Shown here: one piece after another, positions 6,957 to 13,694 of the stretch
How the letters are laid out: every line of letters begins with the position of its first letter
How positions within the stretch are numbered: the stretch's first letter is position 1
Assembly (NCBI GenBank): GCA_902827055.1
Contig: CADEHD010000024.1
Span: 1 to 14,574 of the forward strand
DNA: 14,574 nucleotides
Direction of reading: 5' to 3'
Source: an uncultured Chloroflexota bacterium
GTDB lineage: Bacteria; Chloroflexota; Dehalococcoidia; UBA2979
Program-made: the position numbers and the translations under genes
Notes under the pieces: model-generated
The model's input: only the letters and a program-made list of their open reading frames with translations
Told to the model about the DNA's origin: nothing
Database searches by the model: none

Positions 6957-7729
6957 CGGGATGCTGAGCCGCCGTCCGACGCGGAGGCCTGCAGCGGGTG
7001 CGAGCTGATCCGACCGGCGGCTTCGAGCGGCCAGTATCGGAACTCGGCGCGGCCGATCAGGTGCTTCTCGGGGAGCATGCCCCAGGAGTGTGAGTCGTAC
7101 GAGTTATTGCGGTTGTCGCCCAGGACGAACAGGTTCCCCTCGGGCACGGTCACGGGCCCGTAGGTGTAGTGCGGCGGTTCCGAGAGGTACGGCTCATCCG
7201 CGACCTGGCCATCGACGTACACGCGGCCCTCGCGGACCTCGACCGTCTGGCCCGGTACGGCGATCACGCGCTTGATGAAGTCTCGCTTTGGGTCCTGCGG
7301 GAACTCGAAGACGACGACGTCCCCCGGCTCAGGCAGTCCGAATGGTCGCCATGAATCGAGGAAGGGCAGCAGCGGGATGCTGATCTCGCGGAACGCGACC
7401 TTGTTGACGATTACGAGCTCGCCGTTGTGGAAGTTCGGCTCCATCGAGCCGCCGTCGACGATGAAGTTCTGGGCGACGCCTCGGACGGCGATGAACATGA
7501 AGAGCGCCAGCGCGATGACCTCGAGGGCCTCCGCCAGCCACTGGTAGGGGATGAGTGCGCGCGCTCGTGCCGCAGCGGATGGCTGTGGCGGGGCCCACGC
7601 GCGCGCCTGCCACTCGGCCTCCCACGGATCGAAGTCCGCTAGGCCCTGGTGGGTCGGTTCCGGTGCCAACGGTGACTGGACCAGCACCGGGTGCACCCGT
7701 GGCAGTTCGTGGCTGATCGGCTCGCGCAT
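6953..7729 (-). CDS. lepB: Signal peptidase I
   Basis: A membrane serine protease that removes signal peptides from exported proteins. The Ser/Lys dyad is visible: Ser95 in VDGGSMEPNF (box B) and Lys153 in RDFIKRVIAVPG (box D). Box E is GDNRNNSYDSHSWG at 204-217. A single membrane helix lies at about 69-88 (ALEVIALALFMFIAVRGVA), with the catalytic domain outside. The 258-residue length is normal for single-TM bacterial forms, but the cytoplasmic N terminus of about 60 residues is long and rich in Pro, Ala and Trp. ATG 7729 is preceded by TATACT with 7 bases between and no ribosome site, pointing to leaderless translation. The stop overlaps the inferred pyrE start, so pyrE is probably translationally coupled to it. 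The aldolase gene lies 102 bases upstream. Confidence 0.95.
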   Translation of the reverse strand: MREPISHELPRVHPVLVQSPLAPEPTHQGLADFDPWEAEWQARAWAPPQPSAAARARALIPYQWLAEALEVIALALFMFIAVRGVAQNFIVDGGSMEPNFHNGELVIVNKVAFREISIPLLPFLDSWRPFGLPEPGDVVVFEFPQDPKRDFIKRVIAVPGQTVEVREGRVYVDGQVADEPYLSEPPHYTYGPVTVPEGNLFVLGDNRNNSYDSHSWGMLPEKHLIGRAEFRYWPLEAAGRISSHPLQASASDGGSASR

Positions 7730-7736
7730 TGGTCCG

Positions 7737-7742
7737 AGTATA
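7737..7742 (-). promoter_or_regulatory. -10 box TATACT of lepB (leaderless promoter)
   Basis: TATACT, a near-consensus -10 element in otherwise very GC-rich DNA, ends 7 bases before the lepB ATG. This would place the transcription start at or next to the A of ATG. The -35 position (TACGTC at 17 bases spacing) is poor. No Shine-Dalgarno lies between box and start. Confidence 0.5.
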
Positions 7743-7831
7743 GCCCGGGCTCGGCTACCGACGTACGAACGAAGTGTGGTTGTTTGCGGGTCGACAGTTA
7801 TGCAAGCGCGCTCGCGGCGCGGTCGTCATCG

Positions 7832-8662
7832 TCACGTCCGATGGGCGGCGCCGAGGAGCTCGATCCGTGCGGCGGCCGCGTCCGCGACCGCGCTCCGGGC
7901 GCGGCGCAGAGCCGGGCGGGGGTCTGCTTCGACACCCGCGGCGAGGGCACTCGAGAAGGCGCTATGGATCTCTGTCGAGATGTTGACCTTGCGAATGCCC
8001 GCGCGCACGGCCTCGCGTAGCTGCGCGAGGCGTACGCCCGACCCGCCGTGCAGCACGAGCGGCAGCCCACGCGTCGCTTCCCGCAGCGCCGCGACCAGAT
8101 CGAGGTTCACTTCGCCAGCCAGTCCGTGCGCGGTGCCCACGGAGACGGCGAGCGAGTCGACGCGGGTGGCGTCGACGAACCGTCGGGCGCTCTCGGGGTC
8201 GGTGAGCACGCTTTCCGAGGTCGCGACGCCCGGTTCCCGACCGCCGACGTGGCCGAGCTCCGCCTCGAGCGCGATCCCGGCCTCGAGGGCGGCGGCGACC
8301 GCCTCCATGGTCTCGCGCTGGTTTCGCTCGAGGGGGAAGGTCGAGCCATCGAACATGAGCGAGGTGAACCCTGCCCGGATGGCCGCGCGCACCAGGTCGA
8401 GTGAGCCCGCGTGGTCCAGGTGGACGCCCACGGGCACGGCGGCCCGCGCCGCGAGCGCCCTCGCTGTGGCCGCCGCCACCTCGATGCCTCCAAAGTGCTC
8501 GATGTTCGCCGGGTTGAACTGGAGGAGGACTCCCGCCCGCAGTTGCTCCGCGGCGTCCAGCACTCCGAGGGCCAGCTCCAGGTTCGAGACGTTGAAGCCA
8601 GGCACGGCATACCGCCCGTGCTCGGCGGCCCGCAGCAGCTCGCGACCTGTCGTGAGTGGCAC
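7832..8662 (-). CDS. Class II ketose-bisphosphate aldolase (fructose/tagatose type)
   Basis: A zinc-dependent class II aldolase of 276 residues, which cleaves a ketose 1,6-bisphosphate into dihydroxyacetone phosphate and glyceraldehyde 3-phosphate. Key motifs in order: PGFNVSN (21-27); HLDHAGS (81-87) with catalytic Asp83 and zinc ligand His84; FDGSTFPLERN (104-114); EAELGHVGG (133-141); SVGTAHG (174-180) with His180; LVLHGGSGV (202-210) with His205; and KVNIST (225-230). The length fits the short KbaY/GatY/Fba-Bacillus group rather than the 350-residue E. coli FbaA group. Sequence alone does not settle fructose versus tagatose specificity, and no sugar phosphotransferase or kinase gene is nearby. 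GTG 8662 is the start of the conserved protein; only a weak ribosome site precedes it. It is divergent from the sigma factor gene. Confidence 0.92.
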   Translation of the reverse strand: MPLTTGRELLRAAEHGRYAVPGFNVSNLELALGVLDAAEQLRAGVLLQFNPANIEHFGGIEVAAATARALAARAAVPVGVHLDHAGSLDLVRAAIRAGFTSLMFDGSTFPLERNQRETMEAVAAALEAGIALEAELGHVGGREPGVATSESVLTDPESARRFVDATRVDSLAVSVGTAHGLAGEVNLDLVAALREATRGLPLVLHGGSGVRLAQLREAVRAGIRKVNISTEIHSAFSSALAAGVEADPRPALRRARSAVADAAAARIELLGAAHRT

Positions 8663-8809
8663 CTGGCACCTGCCCCGAGTTCCCGGCGGCTGAGTCGTCC
8701 GGCGCGTTCCGCTTCGCCCGTCGCGCCTCCAATGCTAACCTCGCGCGGGGGGCGGCTGACAGCGCAGCACGGAGGCGCGCAGAGCGCGTCCCGGGGGAGC
8801 CGGTCCCGC

Positions 8810-9400
8810 TTGGATCTCCAACAGCTCATCCGCAAGGCGCAGGGAGGCGATCTCGAGTCGTTCAATCGACTCGTGCTCCTGCACCAGGACCAGGTCTACA
8901 GCCTCGCGTTGCGGTTCATGGGGCGTCGGGCCGAGGCCGAGGACGCCGCGCAGGAGGCGTTCCTGCGCGCCTATCGCGCGATTCGCACGTTCCGGGGTGA
9001 GCACTTCCGCGCGTGGCTCCTGAGCATCACCGCGAACGCCTGCCGCGACGAGTTGCGAAGGCAGCGCCGGCGGCCCACGCGGTCGCTCGATGACCGCGGG
9101 CCCGATGGCGAGGCGGCCGCCCTCGACCCGGCAGACCCGGGGCCATCGCCGGAGTCGGTTGCGCTGAACTCGGACCTCCGCGCGGCGCTCGAACGGGCGC
9201 TGCTGCAATTGCCCGAGGAGTGGCGACTCGTCGTCGTGCTCGCTGACGTTCACGGGCTCTCGTACGAGGAGGTCGCCGAGGCGGCGCGGCTGCCGCTGGG
9301 CACCGTGAAGTCGCGCCTGAGCCGTGCTCGCGGGCGGATGCGCGACATCCTGACCGCCACCGGGGAACTCACACCGATCCTCGAGCGTCTTACTGGATAG
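8810..9400 (+). CDS. ECF (sigma-70 group 4) sigma factor
   Basis: A 196-residue extracytoplasmic-function sigma factor that directs RNA polymerase to a stress regulon. Region 2 spans about residues 20-87 (FNRLVLLHQDQVYSLALRF, then AEDAAQEAFLRAYRA and WLLSITANACRDELRR). A Pro/Asp-rich linker at 88-118 follows. Region 4 spans about 124-176 (LPEEWRLVVVLADVHGLSY, then EVAEAARLPLGTVKSRLSRAR, the helix-turn-helix). The start is TTG 8810, where the family N terminus (DLQQLIRKAQGGDLESF) begins, with GGGGGAG 10 bases before it. A longer in-frame reading from 8411 is antisense to the aldolase gene and is rejected. The next two genes, an anti-sigma-like protein and a lipoprotein, follow at 28 and 19 bases, implying one operon and release of the sigma factor by an envelope signal. 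Confidence 0.93.
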   Translation: MDLQQLIRKAQGGDLESFNRLVLLHQDQVYSLALRFMGRRAEAEDAAQEAFLRAYRAIRTFRGEHFRAWLLSITANACRDELRRQRRRPTRSLDDRGPDGEAAALDPADPGPSPESVALNSDLRAALERALLQLPEEWRLVVVLADVHGLSYEEVAEAARLPLGTVKSRLSRARGRMRDILTATGELTPILERLTG

Positions 9401-9428
9401 GCCGCGCCGGTAGGCCGACTGGCCGGAT

Positions 9429-10382
9429 GTGGAGCGAGTATTGCGGTGGCCCTGGCAGCGCGATGACCTGGAGGTCGACGGCGAACTGGCGCGCACGCCT
9501 GCAACGGAGCGCGACGACCGGCTGTCGGAGTACCTCGACGGAGCGATGTCGACGCCGGGACGTCGGGCCCTGGAGGCGGAGCTCGAGGTTGACGATGACC
9601 TGCGCGTGTCCCTCGAGGGGATGCGTGCGGTCCGCGCCGGGATGGGTGGACTCGGGCTCACGCGGGCACCGCGCTCGTTCACCATCGCGCCGACGGTGGC
9701 GCCGCGGCAGAGTGGCCTGCCGCGCCTCGAGTTGTACACGCGCCTGGGGGCGGCGGCAGCGGCGCTCGCGCTGGCGGTCGTGAGCGTGGTCCCATCCGTG
9801 ACGGGCGGGGTGCGCGAAGAGGCGGCGCTGAGCGGTGCAGCCGACGTCGCGGCAACCTCGTTCCAGGAGTCGGCTTCGGATGCCCGGAAGCAGGCCGCCG
9901 AGGCGCCCGCAGCGGCTCCCTCGACGAGTGCCCGCTCGGCAGCCCCGGCGCAGGCGCCCCTCGAAGGCGGTGCGTCGGGAGCGGCGGGCACGGGCGGCGC
10001 CCTCGCCGCACCGGCAGCAGCACCGGGCGCGGCTCCAGGCGTCGTGCCGGCGGCTGCGCCCGCGTCCGCCCCGGCGCCTGCCGCTCCGGTCGCGCCGGCG
10101 GGCGCGCCGTCCGGCGGCGCCGCGCCGTCTGGCGGTGGGGCGAACAGCTCGGGCGTCTCGAATGGGACCGGCGGCTCGAGCGGCGCACCCTCGGCGTCAC
10201 CTTCGGTCGCCACCGACGTCGCGCCCTCCGCGGAGCGCGAGCCCCTCAGGCCGGTCGAGCTGTCGCGCGGGGTTGCGAGCGCCGAGCTCGTCAGATACGC
10301 GCAGAACGCGCTGGGCGTTGCTGTGGTTGTGCTCATCGGCGCGACGATCGCGCTGTTTCTTCGACGGCGGGCCCTCACGTAG
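9429..10382 (+). CDS. Putative anti-sigma factor, two-TM, without zinc ligands
   Basis: A 317-residue membrane protein right after the ECF sigma gene and probably its antagonist. Residues 29-85 (RDDRLSEYLDGAMSTPG, then ALEAELEVDDDLR, ending APRSFTI) follow the helix pattern of the zf-HC2/RsiW-type anti-sigma domain, but the usual HxxxCxxC ligands are absent. A membrane helix lies at about 103-123 (LGAAAAALALAVVSVVPSV). A low-complexity Ala/Pro/Gly/Ser segment of about 150 residues (130-270) follows, probably extracytoplasmic. A second helix at about 293-311 (NALGVAVVVLIGATIALFL) ends in a short basic tail, RRRALT. GTG 9429 is the start in this frame; no strong ribosome site is seen. The anti-sigma role is inferred from position and helix pattern. 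Confidence 0.75.
   Translation: MERVLRWPWQRDDLEVDGELARTPATERDDRLSEYLDGAMSTPGRRALEAELEVDDDLRVSLEGMRAVRAGMGGLGLTRAPRSFTIAPTVAPRQSGLPRLELYTRLGAAAAALALAVVSVVPSVTGGVREEAALSGAADVAATSFQESASDARKQAAEAPAAAPSTSARSAAPAQAPLEGGASGAAGTGGALAAPAAAPGAAPGVVPAAAPASAPAPAAPVAPAGAPSGGAAPSGGGANSSGVSNGTGGSSGAPSASPSVATDVAPSAEREPLRPVELSRGVASAELVRYAQNALGVAVVVLIGATIALFLRRRALT
9885..10215 (+). other. Low-complexity Ala/Pro/Gly/Ser coding stretch
   Basis: Within the anti-sigma-like gene the codons encode almost only Ala, Pro, Gly and Ser, with PAAP- and GAPSGG-like imperfect repeats. It probably forms a flexible extracytoplasmic tether or cell-wall-spanning stalk between the two membrane helices. No regular DNA period is evident. 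Confidence 0.7.
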
Positions 10383-10401
10383 GGCGGACAGGGAGTACCT
10401 G

Positions 10402-11229
10402 GTGGAAGCTCAACGTGTCGGGTCGAGTCGCGCCTCGAGGCTGTTCGGTGTCGCCGTGCTGGCCGCGCTCGCGGTGGTCCTCGTGGGGTGCGAGTCGGAG
10501 ACGACGGTCGTGAACTCTCCCGACCCCGGTGGCATCGCCGTGACGGGCACGGGCACCGTGACCGTCACACCCGATATCGCCCAGTTGCACCTCGGGGTGG
10601 AGGCGCGCGGCGCCACCGTCGCCGAGGTGCGTCAGGCTGCCGCTGTGGCGCAGGAGGCGGTGCGCGCCTCGCTCAAGCGGAACGGCATCGCCGATCGCGA
10701 CATCCAGACCCAGGGTCTGAGCATTCACCCCGAATACGGCTCGCGCCCTATTCCTACGCCGACCCCGGCCTCGCCCCGCGCGGCTGGTGGCGGTGGGGTG
10801 AGCCCGAGCAACGAGCCAGGATTCTCGGGCGAGCCGGTGATCGCCGGCTACGTGATGACCAACACCGTGTCGGTGAAGGTGCGCAACCTCGATGCCGTCT
10901 CGAAGGTGATCGACGAAGCGGTTGCTGCCGGCGGTGACGTCGTGCGCCTCAACGGCATTGCGTTCGGTGTCGACGAGCCGGAGCGCCACGCCGCCGAGGC
11001 ACGCGAGCTCGCGGTGCGGGATGCGCGCCAGCGCGCCGAGGCCCTCGCGAAACTCGCGGGCGTCGACCTCGGCCGGCCCCGCAGCGTGAACGAGTTCCTG
11101 GGCGGCGGTGGGCCGATCTCGGCCCGTGCCGCGCTCGGGGCAGCCGAGGCCGCCGTGCCGACCCCGATCGACCCGGGGGAGACGGAGATCACGATGCAGG
11201 TCAGCATCGTCTACGAGATCCGGAGCTGA
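10402..11229 (+). CDS. SIMPL-domain (DUF541) lipoprotein
   Basis: A 275-residue probable lipoprotein of the SIMPL/DUF541 family (relatives include E. coli YggE), periplasmic or cell-surface proteins linked to envelope and oxidative stress. A lipoprotein signal is clear: basic n-region (to Arg13), hydrophobic core (FGVAVLAALAVV) and lipobox LVGC with Cys30 as the lipidated residue. The SIMPL domain runs from about residue 43 (GGIAVTGTGTVTVTPDIAQL) to the end (ITMQVSIVYEI). A Pro/Gly-rich insert at about 117-137 interrupts it. The start is GTG 10402, with GGGAG 6 bases before it. It is third in the sigma/anti-sigma operon, 19 bases after the second gene. It may be a sensor partner or an effector of the regulon. 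Confidence 0.88.
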   Translation: MEAQRVGSSRASRLFGVAVLAALAVVLVGCESETTVVNSPDPGGIAVTGTGTVTVTPDIAQLHLGVEARGATVAEVRQAAAVAQEAVRASLKRNGIADRDIQTQGLSIHPEYGSRPIPTPTPASPRAAGGGGVSPSNEPGFSGEPVIAGYVMTNTVSVKVRNLDAVSKVIDEAVAAGGDVVRLNGIAFGVDEPERHAAEARELAVRDARQRAEALAKLAGVDLGRPRSVNEFLGGGGPISARAALGAAEAAVPTPIDPGETEITMQVSIVYEIRS

Positions 11230-11276
11230 CACGAACCCCGTCGAGCCGCGGGCTCACGTCGGTGACCGCGCGGCGA

Positions 11277-11282
11277 TACGAT
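11277..11282 (+). promoter_or_regulatory. Possible -10 box upstream of dcd
   Basis: TACGAT fits TANNNT and lies 39 bases before the dcd start in the 92-base gap after the SIMPL gene, where the dcd-rib operon promoter would be expected. No convincing -35 is seen. Confidence 0.2.
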
Positions 11283-11321
11283 CGAGCAGGCTCACGGCAG
11301 TCGAGGGCGCGAGGTGATGCG

Positions 11322-11897
11322 GTGGTCCTGAGCGATCGCGATATCCGGGCGCAGCTCGACGCTGGGCGGCTGATCGTGGACCCGCTCGCGGAGGACGCTC
11401 TGCAGCCCGCCTCGGTGGACATTCGCCTCGACCGCGAGTTCCGCGTGTTCCGCAACCACCGCGAGTCCTATATCGATGTTCGGGCACCCGTCGACGGTCT
11501 CACGGAGCTCGAGGTGGTCGCCGACGACGAGGCGTTTGTGCTGCACCCCGGCGAGTTCGTGCTCGGCTCGACCCTCGAGCGGGTGGTCATTCCCGACAAC
11601 CTGGTCGCGCGCGTCGAGGGCAAGTCGTCGCTTGGGCGGCTCGGGCTGCTGGTCCACGCGACGGCGGGCTACGTCGACCCCGGGTGGGACGGGCACCTGA
11701 CCATGGAGCTCTCCAACGTCGCGAACCTGCCGATCAAGCTCTACTACGGGATGAAGATCGGACAGCTCTCGATTCATGAGCTGTCGTCGGCGGCCGAGCG
11801 CCCGTACGGCTCCCCCGGGCTGCACTCGAAGTACCAGGGGCAGCTGGGCCCCACCGCGAGCCGCGGCTGGGTGGACTACCGGCGCAACGAAGGCTGA
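11322..11897 (+). CDS. dcd: dCTP deaminase, probably bifunctional dCTP deaminase/dUTPase
   Basis: A 191-residue Dcd-family enzyme that supplies dUMP for thymidylate synthesis. Motifs: LQPASVDIRLD (27-37); VEGKSSLGRLGLLVHATAG (98-116); DPGWDGHLTMELSN (119-132), with Glu129 as the expected general base; GMKIGQL (143-149); and HSKYQGQLGPTASR (168-181). The TAGYVDPG pattern with His112 and Ala115, and the C-terminal tail, resemble the bifunctional Mycobacterium tuberculosis enzyme (dCTP to dUMP directly) more than mono-functional E. coli Dcd (TAHRIDPG); this assignment is from memory. The start is GTG 11322 with GAGGTG 5 bases upstream (11311-11316); the longer frame from 11262 is rejected. ribD begins 5 bases after the stop, so dcd appears to lead the riboflavin operon. 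Confidence 0.93.
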   Translation: MVLSDRDIRAQLDAGRLIVDPLAEDALQPASVDIRLDREFRVFRNHRESYIDVRAPVDGLTELEVVADDEAFVLHPGEFVLGSTLERVVIPDNLVARVEGKSSLGRLGLLVHATAGYVDPGWDGHLTMELSNVANLPIKLYYGMKIGQLSIHELSSAAERPYGSPGLHSKYQGQLGPTASRGWVDYRRNEG

Positions 11898-11902
11898 GCC
11901 CC

Positions 11903-13039
11903 ATGTCCGCGGACGGCAGTGCCGGTGCTCCGAGCGAGTTCATGCAGCTGGCGCTGTCCGAGGCGGAGCGCGCCCTCGGTACTACCTCTCCGAATCCCGC
12001 CGTGGGCGCGGTCATCGTGGCCGGGGGCGTGGTCGTGGGGCGCGGGCACACGCAACCGCCGGGTGCCGCCCACGCCGAGGTCGTCGCGCTCCGCGAGGCG
12101 GGGGAGCGCGCGCGCGGGGCGACCGCGTACGTCACTCTCGAGCCTTGCGCGCACCACGGCCGAACCCCTCCATGTACGGACGCACTCATCGCCGCAGGGG
12201 TCGCCGCCGTCCAGTACGCCATCGACGATCCCGATGTGCAGGTGAGCGGACGCGGTCGCGCCGCGCTCCAGGCGGCGGGCGTCAGCGTCGACGTGGGGGA
12301 CGGTGCGGCTGCCAGCGCGCGCCTGCTCGAGGGGTACCTCAAGCACCGGCGAACCGGCCTCCCCGCGGTCATCGTGAAATACGCGGCGTCGCTCGACGGG
12401 CGAATCGCCGCCGCATCTGGCGACTCGCGCTGGGTCTCGGGACCGAGCACGCTCGAGTGGGCGCACCGCAATCGTCCCAGGCTCGACGCCATCGTCGTGG
12501 GCTCGGGGACCGTGACTGTCGACGACCCTCAGCTCACGGCCCGTCCGCCGGGCGCAGACGGCCCAGTGCACCAGCCGCTGCGAGTGGTGCTCGACGCTCG
12601 CGGCCGGACGCCTCCGAGTGCGCGTGTGCTCCGGCCGGGTGCGCCGACGCTGATCGCGACGACCGCGGCCTCCGCGCCCGCGTGGCGGGACGCGATGGCG
12701 GCGGCGGGAGCCGAGGTGCTGGTACTGCCCGCCGACGACGGGCACGTCGACCTGCGCGCTCTGCTCGCAGAACTTGGGCGGCGGGGCATGCTCACCGTGC
12801 TCTTCGAGGGCGGTGGTATCGTCCTCGGGTCGCTCTTTGACCGGAGACTGGTCGACCGGGTGCAGGCGGTGATCGCGCCGCTCATCATCGGGGCGTCCAC
12901 GGCGCCGTCCGCTGTCGCGGGGCGTGGCGTCGATCGAATGGCGCAGGCGCCGAGGCTGCGCGACATCGAGGTCACACGGCTCGGCGACGACGTGCTCATC
13001 GAGGGCGTCCCGGTCTGGCCCGACCCGCCAGGCGGATAG
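11903..13039 (+). CDS. ribD: Bifunctional riboflavin deaminase/reductase
   Basis: RibD carries out the second and third steps of riboflavin synthesis: deamination of the pyrimidine, then reduction of its ribosyl group with NADPH. The N-terminal deaminase (about 12-145) has zinc ligands His57 (HAE), Cys82 and Cys91 (PCAHHGRTPPC), with the same 25 and 9 spacings as E. coli RibD, and Glu59 as proton shuttle. The reductase (about 155-370) shows VKYAASLDGRIAA, SRWVSGP, DAIVVGSGTVTVDDPQLTAR, RVVLDARGR and LFEGGGIVLGSLFD. The 378-residue length is usual. ATG 11903 lies 5 bases after the dcd stop, consistent with coupling. ribE starts 32 bases downstream. Confidence 0.96.
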   Translation: MSADGSAGAPSEFMQLALSEAERALGTTSPNPAVGAVIVAGGVVVGRGHTQPPGAAHAEVVALREAGERARGATAYVTLEPCAHHGRTPPCTDALIAAGVAAVQYAIDDPDVQVSGRGRAALQAAGVSVDVGDGAAASARLLEGYLKHRRTGLPAVIVKYAASLDGRIAAASGDSRWVSGPSTLEWAHRNRPRLDAIVVGSGTVTVDDPQLTARPPGADGPVHQPLRVVLDARGRTPPSARVLRPGAPTLIATTAASAPAWRDAMAAAGAEVLVLPADDGHVDLRALLAELGRRGMLTVLFEGGGIVLGSLFDRRLVDRVQAVIAPLIIGASTAPSAVAGRGVDRMAQAPRLRDIEVTRLGDDVLIEGVPVWPDPPGG

Positions 13040-13071
13040 CGGCGCGACATGCGGGGTCGAGCGGAGGCGTC

Positions 13072-13659
13072 GTGTTCACGGGCATCATCGAAGAGGTGGG
13101 GACGGTCCGCAGCCGCCAGGGCGGCGAGCTGGTCATCGGCTGCACCACGATCATCGAGGGGTCACGCCTCGGCGATTCGATCGCGGTCAACGGCGTTGAC
13201 CTCACGATCCGCGCGATGGACGCCGACTCCATGACGTTCGATGTCATGCCTGAGACGTTCCGGCGCTCGAACCTCGTCGAACTCGCGCCCGGTTCCGAGG
13301 TGAATCTCGAGCGGTCGGTGCGCCCGAGCGACCGGCTGTCCGGCCACATGGTTCGCGGCGTGGTGGAAACGACGTGCACGCTGGACAGCCTCACGCCCGA
13401 GTCCGACGCGATCATCGCCCGGTACCGCGTGGCCCCCGAGTACTTGCGTTATATCGCGATGAAAGGGCCCGTCTGCGTCGACGGGGCCTCTCTGACGGTG
13501 ATGGCGAAGGACGCCGAGTCGTTCTCGGTATCCCTGGTGCAGTACACGCAGGAACACACGAATCTCACGCGCCGCCGCCCCGGTGATAGCATCAACCTCG
13601 AAACGGACATCATCGCTCGCTACGTCGAGCAGATACTCGAGGCGCGAGCGGCGACCTGA
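13072..13659 (+). CDS. ribE: Riboflavin synthase (alpha-chain type) with altered active-site residues
   Basis: A 195-residue homologue of riboflavin synthase, which forms riboflavin from two lumazine molecules. The MFTGIIEE N terminus and the two internally homologous barrels (about 1-90 and 91-185) are intact. Compared from memory with E. coli RibE, Phe2, Ser36 (Ser41), Thr45 (Thr50), Asp57 (Asp62), His92 (His97), Lys131 (Lys137), Ser140 (Ser146) and Asp179 (Asp185) are kept. However, Asp43 replaces Cys48 (NGVDLTI for NGCCLTV), Val97 replaces His102 (GHMVRGVVE), and the usual IPxTLE-type motif reads VQYTQEHTNL. The start is GTG 13072, with GGAGG 4 bases upstream (13063-13067). Position between ribD and ribBA argues for a working synthase, but a lumazine-binding paralogue cannot be excluded. 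Confidence 0.9.
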   Translation: MFTGIIEEVGTVRSRQGGELVIGCTTIIEGSRLGDSIAVNGVDLTIRAMDADSMTFDVMPETFRRSNLVELAPGSEVNLERSVRPSDRLSGHMVRGVVETTCTLDSLTPESDAIIARYRVAPEYLRYIAMKGPVCVDGASLTVMAKDAESFSVSLVQYTQEHTNLTRRRPGDSINLETDIIARYVEQILEARAAT

Positions 13660-13694
13660 TGTCGGCGCCGACTCAGAGAGCGGGGCACTCGTGA
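13659..13694 (+). other. 11-codon mini-ORF bridging ribE and ribBA
   Basis: ATG 13659 overlaps the ribE stop as TGATG. It opens 11 codons (MSAPTQRAGHS) and ends in a TGA that overlaps the ribBA GTG as GTGA. Such stop-start overlaps at both ends could carry translating ribosomes from ribE to ribBA. It is too short to judge by composition and may be chance. Confidence 0.25.

Noticed and set aside
8411..8809. 133-codon N-terminal extension of the sigma factor
   Set aside because: It is antisense to the aldolase start and lacks family similarity. The sigma factor begins naturally at TTG 8810.
9835..10401. Long in-frame extension upstream of the SIMPL lipoprotein
   Set aside because: It overlaps the anti-sigma-like gene and is Arg/Pro noise. 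GTG 10402 has a ribosome site and begins a proper lipoprotein signal.
11230..11321. FMN riboswitch before the dcd-rib operon
   Set aside because: The gap is only 92 bases and I could not find the conserved RFN segments by eye.
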